Shown: one piece after another, positions 25,023-36,040 of the stretch
Position numbering within the stretch: the stretch's first letter is position 1
How the letters are laid out: each line of letters opens with the position of its first letter
Notes under the pieces: generated by a model
Told to the model about the DNA's origin: nothing
Seen by the model: only the letters and a program-made list of their open reading frames with translations
Database searches by the model: none
Program-made: the position numbers and the translations under genes
Source of the DNA: Actinopolyspora mzabensis
GTDB lineage: Bacteria; Actinomycetota; Actinomycetes; Mycobacteriales; Pseudonocardiaceae
Direction: 5' to 3'
DNA length: 64,000 nucleotides
NCBI RefSeq assembly: GCF_900101095.1
Contig: NZ_FNFM01000016.1
Location: 1 to 64,000, forward strand

Positions 25023-26756
25023 TCACGGTTTCGGGATGTTGCGCAGGTTGCTGCGGGCCAGCCGGACCATCTTCCCGACACCACCGGTCAGCACCGTCCT
25101 GCTCACTGCGAGCGCGAATCCTTTGACCTGGCTACCGGTGATGTGTGGTGGGATGGACAGCGCGTTGGGGTCGGTGACCACGTCGATCACGGCGGGCCCC
25201 GGATGCGACAGCGCGTCCCGCAGCGCGACCCGGACCTCCTCGGGACGCTGCACTCGTACGGAGTACATCCCTAGCGCACTGACCAACGCGGCGAAGTCCA
25301 CCGGGTCGTGATCGGTACCGAAGTCGGGCATGCCGTCCACCAGCATCTCCAGCTTCACCATGCCCAGCGAGGCGTTGTTGAACAGCACGACTTTCACGGG
25401 CAGCTGCTGCGTACGCAGGGTCAGCAGTTCCCCGAGCAACATGGACAGCCCGCCGTCACCGGCCATGGCGACGACCTGCCGGTTCCCGTCGGCCAGCTGG
25501 GCCCCGATCGCGTGCGGCAGCGCGTTGGCCATCGAGCCGTGGATGAACGAACCGAGCATCCTGCGTTCGCCGTTGGGGGTGATGTAGCGGGCGGACCAGA
25601 CGTTGCACATTCCGGTGTCCACTGTGAACACGGCGTTCTCGTCCGCGAGATCGTCGAGCACGTCGGTGACGTACTCGGGGTGGATGGGAACCTGCTTGTC
25701 GACGTCCTTGGTGTAGGCGTCCACCACGCGTTCCAGCGTCTCGGCGTGTTCGCGCAGCATCTGGTCCAGGAAGGACCTGTCGGTCTTGGTCTCGAGATGC
25801 GGCAGCACCGCCCGGATGGTCTCGGCCACGTCGCCCTGGACCGCGACGTCCAGCACGGTACGGCGGGCGAGGTGCGCGGGTTCGATGTCGACCTGCACGG
25901 TGTTGGCCTGCGGCAGGAAGTCGTCGTAGGGAAAGTCGGTTCCGAGCAGCACCACGAGGTCCGCCCGGTGCATGGCCTCGTGGCAGGCGCCGTAACCGAG
26001 CAGCCCGCTCATCCCGACGTCGTACGGATTGTCGTACTGGATCCACTCCTTGCCGCGCAGCGCGTGCCCCACCGGCGATTTGACCGTCTCGGCCAGTCGC
26101 ATCACCTCGTCGTGCGCGTGGCGGGTTCCGGCACCGCAGAAGAGCATGACCCGCTCCGCCGAGTTGAGCGCGCGGGCCAGCTCGCGCAGCTGGGACTCGG
26201 GCGGGACCACGGTCGGCGGTTGGCAGTGCACCATTCCCTGGCGAACCGGGTTTACCGCCGTGCGCTGTGCCACGTCCCCGGGCAGTACCAGCACCGAGAC
26301 ACCTCGGCGGCCCGCGGCCGTCTGCAGCGCACTGCGCAGCAGCCTGGGCATCTGCTCCGGTTGGGAAAGCACCTCGCAGAGATGGCTGCACTCGTTGAAC
26401 ATCCGTTCCGGGTGGGTTTCCTGGAAGAAACCGGTGCCGATCTGGGCCGAGGGGATCTGCGAGGCCAGAGCCAGCACGGGAGCACCACTGCGATGCGCGT
26501 CGAACAGCCCGTTGATCAGGTGCAGGTTGCCGGGGCCGCAGCTGCCCGCGCAGACTGCCAACCCGCCGGTGAGCTGCGCCTCGGCGGCCGCCGCGAACGC
26601 GCCGCTCTCCTCGTGGCGCACGTGGACCCAGTCGATGCCCTCGGTGCGCCGGACCGCGTCGACGATCGGGTTGAGACTGTCCCCCACGATGCCGTAGATC
26701 CGTCGGACACCGGCCTCGACGAGCACCTCGATGAACTGATCGGCCACTGTCGCCAT
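25023..26756 (-). CDS. poxB: pyruvate dehydrogenase (quinone) / pyruvate oxidase
   Basis: 577 residues, close to E. coli PoxB (572), from the ATG with GGGAGC upstream. A thiamine-diphosphate enzyme fold: HVRHEESGAFAAAAEAQLTG (catalytic Glu), the central domain with GAGTRHAHDEV, and the cofactor motif GDGGLSMLLGEL through LFNNASLG. The C-terminal GSQVKGFALAVSR resembles the PoxB membrane-binding tail, which becomes exposed on substrate binding. It would decarboxylate pyruvate to acetate and CO2 and pass electrons to the quinone pool. It is a single gene. Related acetolactate-synthase-like enzymes are the alternative, but length and tail favour PoxB. Confidence 0.9.
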   Translation of the reverse strand: MATVADQFIEVLVEAGVRRIYGIVGDSLNPIVDAVRRTEGIDWVHVRHEESGAFAAAAEAQLTGGLAVCAGSCGPGNLHLINGLFDAHRSGAPVLALASQIPSAQIGTGFFQETHPERMFNECSHLCEVLSQPEQMPRLLRSALQTAAGRRGVSVLVLPGDVAQRTAVNPVRQGMVHCQPPTVVPPESQLRELARALNSAERVMLFCGAGTRHAHDEVMRLAETVKSPVGHALRGKEWIQYDNPYDVGMSGLLGYGACHEAMHRADLVVLLGTDFPYDDFLPQANTVQVDIEPAHLARRTVLDVAVQGDVAETIRAVLPHLETKTDRSFLDQMLREHAETLERVVDAYTKDVDKQVPIHPEYVTDVLDDLADENAVFTVDTGMCNVWSARYITPNGERRMLGSFIHGSMANALPHAIGAQLADGNRQVVAMAGDGGLSMLLGELLTLRTQQLPVKVVLFNNASLGMVKLEMLVDGMPDFGTDHDPVDFAALVSALGMYSVRVQRPEEVRVALRDALSHPGPAVIDVVTDPNALSIPPHITGSQVKGFALAVSRTVLTGGVGKMVRLARSNLRNIPKP

Positions 26757-26996
26757 GGCTGCTCCCACGAGACCTACGGGGGTAACCGCGCCCGACGGGT
26801 GCCCAGAGCCGGCGGCACCGCGGTACGGGCTCCAGTCAGCGAGCCTCACCGTCCGGTTGACCGGACGCAACTCGAAAGACCCGGCACCCGGCTCCCACCC
26901 AGCGCACTCACCCATTCGAGGGACATGAGTAACGTTGTCCCTCCCCCGAGCGATCTCACCGGCGACCCAGCAAGATGCTCTCGGGAAAGGAAAGTG

Positions 26997-27164
26997 GTGA
27001 ACGTCCGCGGTTACACCCTGTCCGCTATCGCGGTGACCGCTTCGGCGGTCGCCGGACTCTGGTTCGGCGCCATCATGGCCAATGCCGATGTGTTCCGTTC
27101 CGAACAACCGACGGCGGAATCGACGTCGCCGGTGGTTTCCACCACAACGACACCGCGTCCGTAG
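26997..27164 (+). CDS. small single-pass membrane or secreted peptide
   Basis: 55 residues from GTG at 26997 (or GTG at 26994), preceded by GGAAAGG. A short basic N-terminus (NVRGY) and one hydrophobic helix (LSAIAVTASAVAGLWFGAIMANA) are followed by a short Ser/Thr/Pro tail rich in threonine (STTTTPRP). This suggests an N-in single-pass protein or a secreted peptide with an uncleaved signal. It lies 27 bases before the bcp gene, so both may share a transcript. No family is recognised. Confidence 0.6.
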   Translation: MNVRGYTLSAIAVTASAVAGLWFGAIMANADVFRSEQPTAESTSPVVSTTTTPRP

Positions 27165-27191
27165 CCGGACGGCATCGGCTAGCGTCGGGGC

Positions 27192-27659
27192 ATGACAGCG
27201 AAACTCTCGACGGGCGATGCCGCCCCCGATTTCACCCTGACCGACGCCGACGACAAATCCGTAACTCTCTCCGATTACCGCGGGAAATCGGTGGTCGTGT
27301 ACTTCTACCCGGCCGCCGGTACCCCGGGGTGCACCACGGAGGCCTGCGACTTCCGGGACAGCCTCGCCGAACTGGAGGGCGCCGGATTCGCGGTGCTGGG
27401 GATCTCGCCCGACAAACCGGCCAAGCTGGCCGAGTTCCGCGAGACCGAGGGGCTGACCTTCCCGCTGCTCTCCGACCCGGACCACGAGGTCATGACCGAG
27501 TGGGGTGCCTACGGCGAGAAGCAGAACTACGGCAAGACGGTGCAGGGCGTGATCCGCTCGACGTTCGTGGTCGATCCGGACGGCAAGGTGGCGCAGGCGT
27601 TGTACAACGTCAAGGCCACCGGGCACGTCGACCGACTGCGGCGCGAGATCGGAGTCTGA
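27192..27659 (+). CDS. bcp: thioredoxin-dependent peroxiredoxin Bcp/PrxQ
   Basis: 155 residues, the usual length. The peroxiredoxin active site is YPAAGTPGCTTEACDFRD: the first Cys is the peroxidatic and the second, five residues later, the resolving cysteine typical of the PrxQ/Bcp class. FTLTDADDKSVTLSDYRGK precedes it and GVIRSTFVVDPDGKV follows. It reduces hydrogen peroxide and organic hydroperoxides in the cytosol using thioredoxin. A hairpin lies about 40 bases after the stop. Confidence 0.94.
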   Translation: MTAKLSTGDAAPDFTLTDADDKSVTLSDYRGKSVVVYFYPAAGTPGCTTEACDFRDSLAELEGAGFAVLGISPDKPAKLAEFRETEGLTFPLLSDPDHEVMTEWGAYGEKQNYGKTVQGVIRSTFVVDPDGKVAQALYNVKATGHVDRLRREIGV

Positions 27660-27697
27660 CGGGAAGCTCGCGGTGAGACGACGATCCCCGTGCGAAG

Positions 27698-27714
27698 GGC
27701 CGCCTCGGGCGGCC
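27698..27714 (+). terminator. terminator hairpin after bcp
   Basis: GGCCGCC (27698-27704) and GGCGGCC (27708-27714) form a 7-base stem with a 3-base loop, between bcp and the convergent TauE gene. Confidence 0.5.
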
Positions 27715-27875
27715 GGGCACGGCGAGGACCGCGTCGAACCGTGAATCCCGTCGGAAGCGACTCGGTCGAACCGACGAGGTGGGGCCCGTTCCCGGCGCGG
27801 GCCCGACACGCGCCCGATTCGAGCAACGTCGATTCCTCGCGAAACCGCCGTGCCCCCGGTGCTCCCGCCGTGTCG

Positions 27876-27889
27876 CCCCCCCCCCCCCC
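27876..27889. repeat. homopolymer of 14 cytosines
   Basis: An uninterrupted run of 14 C lies 26 bases before the stop codon of the convergent TauE/SafE gene (27915), in non-coding sequence. Such tracts slip during replication and are also error-prone in sequencing. Confidence 0.8.
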
Positions 27890-27914
27890 GAAACCGGCCC
27901 GACGGCCTCTCGAA

Positions 27915-28673
27915 CTAGTCCAGTGCGAGATAGACGGCCACGGCCGCCGCGATGACGACCACGAGCCAGCGCAACACGGTGGGGGAAAGCCTTCGTGCGA
28001 CCTTTCCACCCAGATAGCCCCCCAGCAGCGTGCTGGGGACCAGGGTCAGTACCGCGGCCCAGTCCACCGGCGCGAGCAGCGCGTAGATCACCAGCGTGAC
28101 CACGCTACCCAGCAGGCTCAGCCAGTTCTTGGCCGCGTTGAGGATCCTGAGCTCGGCGTTGGCCGTCAGCACTAGGACGACCACCAGGATCACGCTGCGA
28201 GCACCGCCGAAGTAACCACCGTAGACCGAGGCGAGCAGGATCCCGGCGGTGAGCAGCACCGTCCGGTCGGGGCCGTGCTGGTCGGGGGTTCCCAGCCAGG
28301 CGCGGATGCGGTTCTGGAACGCCATCAGCACCGCCGACAGCCCCACCAGAGCCGGGACCACCGCGTCGAACACCGATCCGGGCAGGGTGAGCAGCAGGGC
28401 GCAGCCGCCCACCGAGCCGAGCACCGCCGCGATCGAGGTCGGCAACAGCCTGCCGCCGTTGCGGCCCAGATCACGTCGCTGACCGAGCGCCGCGCCGATG
28501 AACCCCGGTCCCTGCGCCACCGCGTTGGTCACGTTGGCTGCCAGCGGGGACAGCCCGGTACCGAGCAGCGCGGGAAAGACCAGCAGGGAACCACCGCCCG
28601 CCACGGCGTTGATACCGCCGGAGAGGAATCCGACGAGCACCAGCAGCGACAGTTCGAGCCATTCGGGAAGCAC
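27915..28673 (-). CDS. TauE/SafE-family sulfite/organosulfonate exporter-like membrane protein
   Basis: 252 residues with about eight membrane helices and no large loops. The TauE/SafE signature is near the N-terminus (VGFLSGGINAVAGGGSLLVFPALL) and repeated in the middle (VYGGYFGGARSVILVVVLV). The family exports sulfite, sulfonates or related anions. The substrate here is unknown because no sulfur-metabolism gene is adjacent. GTG start with a weak AGG-type ribosome-binding site. Confidence 0.88.
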   Translation of the reverse strand: MLPEWLELSLLVLVGFLSGGINAVAGGGSLLVFPALLGTGLSPLAANVTNAVAQGPGFIGAALGQRRDLGRNGGRLLPTSIAAVLGSVGGCALLLTLPGSVFDAVVPALVGLSAVLMAFQNRIRAWLGTPDQHGPDRTVLLTAGILLASVYGGYFGGARSVILVVVLVLTANAELRILNAAKNWLSLLGSVVTLVIYALLAPVDWAAVLTLVPSTLLGGYLGGKVARRLSPTVLRWLVVVIAAAVAVYLALD

Positions 28674-28942
28674 GCCGGAAACCTAGCCGTTCCGTGCCAC
28701 CTTCCTCAGCACGGGGAGACACTCGGCACTCGTGTACCGTTCAAGATTCACCGGATGACTCACGCGAACGGACACCGGTGGAACAGCCCGGTTGCTACCG
28801 TCCTCCGCATGCGGAACGAGGGGTGGATCCGCAACGAGGCGGACCGGGAGGCCTCCGTCACCGAAGCGACCGACACCGCCACGAAACACCGCGCACTTCG
28901 GACGGTCCCGCCGATGGGACGCCGACGGTTGGGAAGCGATTC

Positions 28943-29503
28943 ATGAGTTACGGCGACCCGGTTCCATACCTGCGGTGCATCCGGATCCCACCGGGGCTGG
29001 AGAGCCGGATCCGCGGCACCTCGCTGCGGATCGGCCTCGTGTCGGTGCTGGCGGCGGTGGCGTTCGCGGGGATGCTGGTCGTCCTGTCGTCGGAACTGAC
29101 CTTCGTCGTCTACACCGGAGGCGCCTGCGTGTTGGGACTGCTCGTGTCCGGGGTGGGCCTCACCTTCGGCAGGAGCTGCGTGTCCACGGGACACGTCAAC
29201 CTCACTCCGGCACGCCGGATCCGCAACCTGACAGTGGCGTTCACGGTTTCCACGGTCGTCTTCGCCGTGATCACCGGGTTCGGTATCGCGATGGCGACGA
29301 CGGCGACCGCCGAACCGCTCCCCCTGCTGATGGTGGCCGGCATGATCACGCTGGTTACGACGTCGATGAGCGTGACCAACGTCATCGTGGGAGCGCAGCT
29401 CTTCCCGCCGTCCCGCAAGCTCCTGGCCGAGTACGGCGTCTCGGAACAGCCCGTCGATCCGCCCGGCCGATGGGGAACTCACGATCCGGAGCCGCCGCGG
29501 TGA
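28943..29503 (+). CDS. four-helix membrane protein of unknown function
   Basis: 186 residues from the ATG 6 bases after GGGAAG. Four hydrophobic helices at about 28-48, 52-72, 95-115 and 123-145 are separated by short loops, with a soluble tail (PPSRKLLAEYGVSEQPVDPPGRWG). The first 25 residues contain a possible cytosolic segment. No family is recognised. It is convergent with rdgB and divergent from the TauE-type gene. Confidence 0.7.
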   Translation: MSYGDPVPYLRCIRIPPGLESRIRGTSLRIGLVSVLAAVAFAGMLVVLSSELTFVVYTGGACVLGLLVSGVGLTFGRSCVSTGHVNLTPARRIRNLTVAFTVSTVVFAVITGFGIAMATTATAEPLPLLMVAGMITLVTTSMSVTNVIVGAQLFPPSRKLLAEYGVSEQPVDPPGRWGTHDPEPPR

Positions 29504-29644
29504 GTCCCGGCGACACGACAGGCCTCCGCCGCGGAAACGCACTCGATCGGCGGTGACGAACCCGCCGCACCGAGTGCGAGACCACCGCAGGGTCGCCTGT
29601 CGTCGCACCGAGGCTCGTGGCGCTCCCGGCCACGGAACCGAGCG

Positions 29645-30250
29645 TTACGAGGCCAGCCGCCGCAGGTGCGGCAGCAGCTCGCGCAGCGCCCTGCCCCGGT
29701 GCGAGTCCGCGTCCTTCTCGGCGGCGGAGAGCTCGGCCGAGGTGCGGGTCTCTCCCTCGGGCACGAAGATCGGATCGTAGCCGAAGCCGTTGGAACCGCG
29801 CGGCTCCCGAATCAGGCGTCCGGGCCAGGTGCCGCGCACCACGGTCTCCGAGCCCTCCGGCGTCACCAACGCGGCCGCCGCCACGAACGCCGCACCCCGG
29901 CGCTCGTCCGGCACGTCGCCGAGCTGGGCCAGCACCAGATCCAGATTGGCCCGGTCGTCCCCGTGCCCACCTGCCCAGCGTGCCGAGAGCACACCGGGCA
30001 TCCCGTTGAGCGCGTCCACCGCCAGCCCGGAGTCGTCGGCCACGGCGGGAAGCCCGGTGGCGCGCGCCGCGTCGACCGCCTTGGCCACCGCGTTGGCCTC
30101 GAAGGTGGCTCCGGTCTCGGGGGCCTCCGGGAACTCGGACACGTCGTCGAGACCGATCACGTGCAGACCGGCCACCCCGGCGTCGTCGAGAATCCGCCGC
30201 AGTTCGGCCAGCTTCGCGGCGTTGCGGGTGGCGAGCAGCAGCTTGCTCAT
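29645..30250 (-). CDS. rdgB: RdgB/HAM1 non-canonical purine NTP pyrophosphatase
   Basis: 201 residues. The N-terminal [16 protein letters not shown] is the HAM1 nucleotide-binding start. Later come [12 protein letters not shown], the [12 protein letters not shown] loop with the metal-binding Asp, and [12 protein letters not shown]. It hydrolyses ITP, dITP and XTP to the monophosphates, keeping deaminated purines out of nucleic acids. The ATG overlaps the stop of rph by four bases (ATGA), so the two are co-translated. An rph-rdgB pair is a recurrent actinobacterial arrangement. Confidence 0.95.
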   Translation of the reverse strand: MSKLLLATRNAAKLAELRRILDDAGVAGLHVIGLDDVSEFPEAPETGATFEANAVAKAVDAARATGLPAVADDSGLAVDALNGMPGVLSARWAGGHGDDRANLDLVLAQLGDVPDERRGAAFVAAAALVTPEGSETVVRGTWPGRLIREPRGSNGFGYDPIFVPEGETRTSAELSAAEKDADSHRGRALRELLPHLRRLAS

Positions 30251-31011
30251 GCGGCACTCCCCGGAAGTTTGCCCGGATACGGCTCGGCCAGCACCTCGGC
30301 CTGCAGCTCGCACAGCCGGGTCGAGCCCGCCAGCGCCATGTCCAACATCTTGTCCAGTGTGGACCGGGGGAACGTGGCGCCCTCGCCGGTTCCCTGCACC
30401 TCCACGAAGGTTCCGTGGTCGGTGGCGACGACGTTCATGTCGACCTCGGCGCGGGAGTCCTCCTCGTAGGGCAGGTCCAGCCGCACCTTCCCGTCGACCA
30501 CGCCGACGCTGACCGCCGAGACCGCGCAGGAGAGCGGCTTGGGATCGGCGAGGCGCTTGGCGGCGCGCAACCACGTGACGGAGTCGGCCAGCGCCACGTA
30601 GGCACCGGTGATCGCGGCGGTGCGAGTGCCGCCGTCGGCCTGGATGACGTCGCAGTCCAGCGTGATGGTGTTCTCGCCGAGCGCGCTCATGTCTATGCAG
30701 CTACGCAGCGACCGCCCCACGAGCCTGCTGATCTCGTGGGTGCGTCCCCCGATCTTGCCCTTGACCGATTCGCGCGGTCCGCGCGTGTTCGTGGCCGAGG
30801 GAAGCATCGCGTACTCGGCCGTCACCCAGCCGAGGCCCGAACCGGTACGCCAGCGCGGCACACCCTCCTGCACGCTGGCCGCACACAGCACCCGCGTACG
30901 TCCGAACTCGACCAGCACCGATCCGGCGGGCCAGTCCTGGTACCCGCGGGTGATACGTACGTCCCGGAGCGCTTCGTCGCTCCTGCCATCAGCTCTTGCC
31001 ACGCGCCCCAC
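30247..31011 (-). CDS. rph: ribonuclease PH
   Basis: 254 residues, GTG start 8 bases after GAGGAC. RNase PH landmarks: [50 protein letters not shown] (phosphate-binding Arg region), [20 protein letters not shown] and [15 protein letters not shown] (metal-binding acidic residues). It trims tRNA 3' ends by phosphorolysis. The length is slightly above the usual 240. It corresponds to rphA (Rv1340) in the order shared with mycobacteria. Confidence 0.96.
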   Translation of the reverse strand: MGRVARADGRSDEALRDVRITRGYQDWPAGSVLVEFGRTRVLCAASVQEGVPRWRTGSGLGWVTAEYAMLPSATNTRGPRESVKGKIGGRTHEISRLVGRSLRSCIDMSALGENTITLDCDVIQADGGTRTAAITGAYVALADSVTWLRAAKRLADPKPLSCAVSAVSVGVVDGKVRLDLPYEEDSRAEVDMNVVATDHGTFVEVQGTGEGATFPRSTLDKMLDMALAGSTRLCELQAEVLAEPYPGKLPGSAA

Positions 31012-31117
31012 CCTAGAACGTCCTCCCGTCCTTCCCGGAAGGCGGCGGTTCCACTCGGGGGAACAGGGGGTGCGCGACCCGCGATCGCGGACGGCGTGCG
31101 CCGCTCGGCGAGGTCGC

Positions 31118-31537
31118 TCAATCTTCGACGGTGCGCCAGCTCACGGACTCGGGGCGCCGCGCGGTGCGCAGGAACTCCCGCAACGCCTCGGCCAGCGTGT
31201 CCAACGACGTCCCGCTTCCCTCGGGGAACTCGATGTCCCCACCGTGCAGTCCCGGCGCGGCGGGATCGCCCTCCGGAACGGCGAGGTCGTGCGCCGTGTC
31301 GATGTAGCTCAGGTAGCCGTAACCGTCCCGCACCGCCACGCACACGTCGTGGTCGGGCATCCCCTCGTCCTCGTCGGCGAGTTCGCGGGCCTCGTGCCAG
31401 ACCGTGGCAACCCCCGCGTTCGGCTCCGCCAACCGGGCGAGCAGCCCGTCGACCTCCTCGGGGTCGGTCAGTGTGACCCCGTCGCCACTGTTGGCGTCCT
31501 CGGGCGACTCGATCGGCCACACGGCGGTGATCGTCAC
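31118..31537 (-). CDS. Imm1-family immunity-like protein
   Basis: 139 residues from GTG with GGAGG six bases upstream. It is acidic and soluble. The Imm1 pattern is visible: [11 protein letters not shown], then [37 protein letters not shown] and a closing RRPESVSW. Imm1 proteins neutralise toxins of contact-dependent or secreted polymorphic systems, often nucleic-acid deaminases. Many actinobacterial copies stand alone without a toxin, as here: no toxin-like gene lies in the window. It interrupts an otherwise conserved block between rph and the phosphodiesterase gene. Actual immunity function is inference from the family. Confidence 0.8.
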   Translation of the reverse strand: MTITAVWPIESPEDANSGDGVTLTDPEEVDGLLARLAEPNAGVATVWHEARELADEDEGMPDHDVCVAVRDGYGYLSYIDTAHDLAVPEGDPAAPGLHGGDIEFPEGSGTSLDTLAEALREFLRTARRPESVSWRTVED

Positions 31538-31722
31538 GGAGATCCTCCACTGCGAACGGTCGCTAACGCTGACGTCCGCAGTATTCCACTCACCCGATGG
31601 CCCCAAGACGGGGCACCTGGGAGAGCTCGGCGGGACCTGGGTCGCCCCGAGGGAGTGGTGTGGTCCACCGGTGCCGGCCCGCCGGCGTAAGGACCTACTC
31701 GACGGCGTCCCGCCGCACGCGT

Positions 31723-32493
31723 TCAGACCGCGTACCGGGCGGCAGTGGTGACCAGCTCGGTGGGAACGGTGGTGTGCTCGCGAGCCTCCGCCAGGATCTC
31801 GGCGTCGTCGCACCAGGGCTGGAGATGAGTGAGCAGCAGCCGCCGCGCCGAGGCCCGGTTGGCCAGCTCGGCGGCCTGCTTGCCGGACAGGTGCAGGCCG
31901 TCGGGCCGCTCGGGCGAGTCCGGCCAGGACGCCTCGGCCAGCAGCACGTCGGCGTCCCGCGCCAGCTCGGTGAGCTCCTCGCACGGACCGGTGTCGGCGG
32001 TGTAGGCCAGCACCCGCCCCTCGGCCGCGATCCGGAAGCCCCAGCTGGGGCACACGTGGTGCACGGGGAAGGCAGTGATCTCGAAGGGCCCCAGCCGCAG
32101 TGGGCTCTCGGGCACCGGTGCGAACTCGAAGACGTCCGAGAGATCGGCACCGGCTCGTTCGGCGGCGTTCGGCGCGTACAGCGCGGCGAGTCGCTCCGGA
32201 GCCTCCGCCGGGGCGTGGACGGGCAGCTTCCGCTCGGCCGGATCGTACGGCGGCGCGGGGTGGTAGCGGCGCAGCACGGTCAGCGCACCGAAATCGGCGC
32301 AGTGGTCCGGGTGCAGATGTGACAGCAGCAACGCATCCGGCGTGAACGGGTCGACGAAGCGCTGCAACGTGCCGAGCGTGCCGTTTCCCAGGTCGAGCAG
32401 AATCCTGGTGCCACCGGACTCCACCAGATACCCCGAGGCGGGCGCGTCGGGTCCGGGAATGCTGCCGGAACATCCGAGAATCGTCAGCTTCAC
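31723..32493 (-). CDS. metallo-beta-lactamase-fold cyclic-nucleotide phosphodiesterase-like protein (Rv1339 position)
   Basis: 256 residues, GTG start inside the end of murI. The zinc-ligand motif [11 protein letters not shown] is present, with later His/Asp ligands at [18 protein letters not shown] and LLLTHLQPW. The closest relationship by order and appearance is M. tuberculosis Rv1339, reported to hydrolyse cAMP. Older annotations call such proteins ribonuclease-Z-like. A role in keeping cyclic AMP low is therefore likely but not proven. The gene is translationally coupled to murI through a 4-base GTGA overlap. Confidence 0.85.
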   Translation of the reverse strand: MKLTILGCSGSIPGPDAPASGYLVESGGTRILLDLGNGTLGTLQRFVDPFTPDALLLSHLHPDHCADFGALTVLRRYHPAPPYDPAERKLPVHAPAEAPERLAALYAPNAAERAGADLSDVFEFAPVPESPLRLGPFEITAFPVHHVCPSWGFRIAAEGRVLAYTADTGPCEELTELARDADVLLAEASWPDSPERPDGLHLSGKQAAELANRASARRLLLTHLQPWCDDAEILAEAREHTTVPTELVTTAARYAV

Positions 32494-33314
32494 GCGGTCG
32501 AGCGTGACACGTCCGGAGGCAACACAACATCGGATGTGACGGACGGCCCGAGAAAACGCCTGGCGAGTTTGGCGAACGACTCGGGCGACCCGGTGGCACG
32601 GAACTCGTGATCGGGTGTGGCGGCGGGGTCGAGCGGTGCCGCCAGCGAGCCACGCTCGGTGAGCACACGCGCCACCTCCCGAGCGCTCTCCTCGGCGCTG
32701 GAGACCAGCGTCACCTGCTCCCCCATGACGATACGCAGCACCCCGCTGAGCAGTGGGTAGTGCGTGCAGCCGAGGACGAGGGTGTCGACGTCGGCCCGCT
32801 GCAGCGGCTCCAGGTAGCTCTGCAGCAGCCCCAGGATCTGGCGTCCCGAGGTGGTTCCCCGCTCCACGAAGTTCACCAATCGCGGGCAGGCGACGGGATG
32901 CGGCGTCACGTCCGGGACGGCGGCGAAGGCGTCCTCGTAGGCGCGAGACCTGACGGTGGCGCTGGTGCCGATCACCCCCACCCTGCCGTTGCGGGTGGTG
33001 GCGGCTGCCTGTCGCGCGGCGGGCAGCACGACCTCCACGACCGGTATGTCGTAGCGCTCCCTCGCGTCGCGCAGGCAGGCCGAGGAGGCGGTGTTGCAGG
33101 CGATGACCAGCATTTTCACGCCCTCTTCGACGAGGGAGTCGGCCACCGACAGCGCGTGCTCCCGCACTCGACGGAGCGGCAGGGGGCCGTAGGGGGCGTT
33201 GGCGGTGTCGCCCACGTAGCGCAGTCGCTCGGCGGGCAGCCGGTCCATGATCGCGCGGGCGACGGTCAGACCGCCCACGCCGGAGTCGAAGATCCCGATC
33301 GGTGCTTGGGTCAC
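32490..33314 (-). CDS. murI: glutamate racemase
   Basis: 274 residues. The two catalytic cysteines occur in [12 protein letters not shown] and LGCTHYPLL. The N-terminal [17 protein letters not shown] and the PYGPLPL loop are standard. It interconverts L- and D-glutamate, supplying D-Glu for peptidoglycan. The GTG start overlaps the stop of the rhomboid gene (GTGA), and the stop overlaps the next gene the same way, so three proteins are translated in series. Confidence 0.96.
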   Translation of the reverse strand: MTQAPIGIFDSGVGGLTVARAIMDRLPAERLRYVGDTANAPYGPLPLRRVREHALSVADSLVEEGVKMLVIACNTASSACLRDARERYDIPVVEVVLPAARQAAATTRNGRVGVIGTSATVRSRAYEDAFAAVPDVTPHPVACPRLVNFVERGTTSGRQILGLLQSYLEPLQRADVDTLVLGCTHYPLLSGVLRIVMGEQVTLVSSAEESAREVARVLTERGSLAAPLDPAATPDHEFRATGSPESFAKLARRFLGPSVTSDVVLPPDVSRSTA

Positions 33315-33997
33315 GATCCGAGTCTGCCCGGTTGGTCGTCACCTCGCGCGTACCGCGCTGTGTGCGTCCGGTCACCGCGTCGGACCAGCCAGGCGGCCAG
33401 CACACCGCCCAGCACGCCGAACAGGTGCGCCTGCCAGGAGACGTTCGGCTGCCCGCCGGGTAGAACCCCCCACAACATGCCGCCCCAGTAGAGGAACAGC
33501 ACCACCGCCACGAGGATCTGGCCCGCGCTGCGGTTGAAAAAACCCCGGACGAGCAGGAAGAGCAGCCAGCCGAAAGCGATGCCGGAGGCGCCGAGGTGGG
33601 TGGTTCCGTCCTGCCCGGTCAGCCAGGTGCCCAGTCCGCCGACCAGCAGCACCACCAGGGTCACCGCCACGAACTGGCGCACTCCGCCCGCCATGCACAG
33701 CCAGCCGAGCACCAGCAGCGGAACGGTGTTCATCACCAGGTGCCCGAAGCCGAGGTGCAGGAACGGCGACCAGGCGATCCCGTCCAGCCCGTCGAGTTCC
33801 CGGGGCTGGATGCCGTTCGTGTCCAGCCCGGTGACGCGCCGGCTCATGACACCGGTCTGGAAGAACAGCTGGTCGATCAGTTCCAGCAGGTACAGCAGGG
33901 CCACGATGCCCAGCATGATCAGCGCCGCACGGCCGGGGCGCCGCGGTATCACGCGTGGTTTGGGTGCTCGGCTCGATCCTCCGGGCGATGAACTCAC
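33311..33997 (-). CDS. rhomboid-family intramembrane serine protease
   Basis: 228 residues with six membrane helices. The N-terminal 25 residues are basic and cytosolic. The catalytic Ser lies in [12 protein letters not shown] (GxSG motif) and the partner His in VSWQAHLFG on helix 6. [14 protein letters not shown] gives the conserved His-Asn of helix 2. It cleaves membrane-protein substrates within the bilayer. The substrate is unknown. It occupies the position of Rv1337 and is separated from cysM by a strong hairpin. Confidence 0.93.
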   Translation of the reverse strand: MSSSPGGSSRAPKPRVIPRRPGRAALIMLGIVALLYLLELIDQLFFQTGVMSRRVTGLDTNGIQPRELDGLDGIAWSPFLHLGFGHLVMNTVPLLVLGWLCMAGGVRQFVAVTLVVLLVGGLGTWLTGQDGTTHLGASGIAFGWLLFLLVRGFFNRSAGQILVAVVLFLYWGGMLWGVLPGGQPNVSWQAHLFGVLGGVLAAWLVRRGDRTHTARYARGDDQPGRLGS

Positions 33998-34090
33998 ACC
34001 GCCGAGCCTACGCCGAGCCGAAGCGGAGTCACCAGTTCGGGAACCGCCTCACCCGTGACGCCCACCCGTGAAAACCGGTCGAGAGAACCT

Positions 34091-34121
34091 GTCGTTTCGG
34101 CGCTCCCGGCGCCGAAACGAC
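34091..34121 (-). terminator. strong terminator hairpin after cysM
   Basis: A perfect 13-base stem (34091-34103 with 34109-34121) with a 5-base loop, nested inside a further CCGGTCG/CGACCGG pairing. It follows the cysM stop (34159) on the minus strand and precedes the rhomboid gene. Confidence 0.6.
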
Positions 34122-34158
34122 CATTCCCGGCCACGAGCGGCCGACCGGAAAACTCCGA

Positions 34159-35417
<1,259 letters not shown>

Positions 35418-35493
35418 GACGCAACCTCCTACTACAAGAAATTTCGCAAATCCACCCGACAGCCGCGTCGTGCGTGATCGCACCACGCGGGGC

Positions 35494-35958
35494 TCAGCCT
35501 AGGTCGGGGATGTCGTCGCCACCGGTGTGGGCGAACATGTAGGACTCGACGACCTCCACCGGCTCCTCGGTGACGACGCCGTCGACGATGCGGTAGGAGC
35601 GCAGCTCGTATTCGTGCGGGTCCCTGGTGGACACGAGCACGTAGTGCGCGTTGGGTTCCGAGGCGTACGAAACGTCGGTCCGCGAGGGGTAAGCCTCCGT
35701 CGCGGTGTGCGAGTGGTAGATGACCACCGGCTCCTCGTCGGCGGCGTCCATGGCTCGCCATACCTGCAGTTGCTCGGTGGAGTCGAACCTGTAGAACGTC
35801 GGCGAACGTTCGGCGTTGATCATCTCGATCATTCGCTCCGGGCGGTCCGACCCCTCGGGTCCCGCCACAACACCACACGCCTCATCCGGGTGGTCCCGTC
35901 GAGCATGCGCAACCATCGCATCCACGAGGTCGCGTCGGATCACCAGCACAGCCACCAT
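35494..35958 (-). CDS. mec: Mec, JAMM-family zinc metallopeptidase releasing cysteine from CysO
   Basis: 154 residues. The JAMM motif is complete: catalytic Glu in DEACGVVAG, HSHTATEAYPSRTD with the two zinc His, the Ser and the Asp ligand. Sequence and length resemble Rv1334, which cleaves the CysO-cysteine adduct to release cysteine and regenerate CysO. The start used is ATG at 35958, and a GTG one codon on is equally possible because the ribosome-binding site is unclear. mec, cysO and cysM form a cysteine-synthesis operon thought to matter under oxidative stress. Confidence 0.94.
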   Translation of the reverse strand: MVAVLVIRRDLVDAMVAHARRDHPDEACGVVAGPEGSDRPERMIEMINAERSPTFYRFDSTEQLQVWRAMDAADEEPVVIYHSHTATEAYPSRTDVSYASEPNAHYVLVSTRDPHEYELRSYRIVDGVVTEEPVEVVESYMFAHTGGDDIPDLG

Positions 35959-36040
35959 CCTACGGGGTGATTCACCGTGGTCCCACCATGTGAACCCGGT
36001 GACCGGTCGTTCATCGGTCGAAACGACATTGGACCATGAT

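Noticed and set aside
24887-25084. N-terminal extension of the Scr1-family regulator
   Set aside because: Family members begin near the helix-turn-helix. The extension reads through GC-rich intergenic sequence and overlaps the poxB end.
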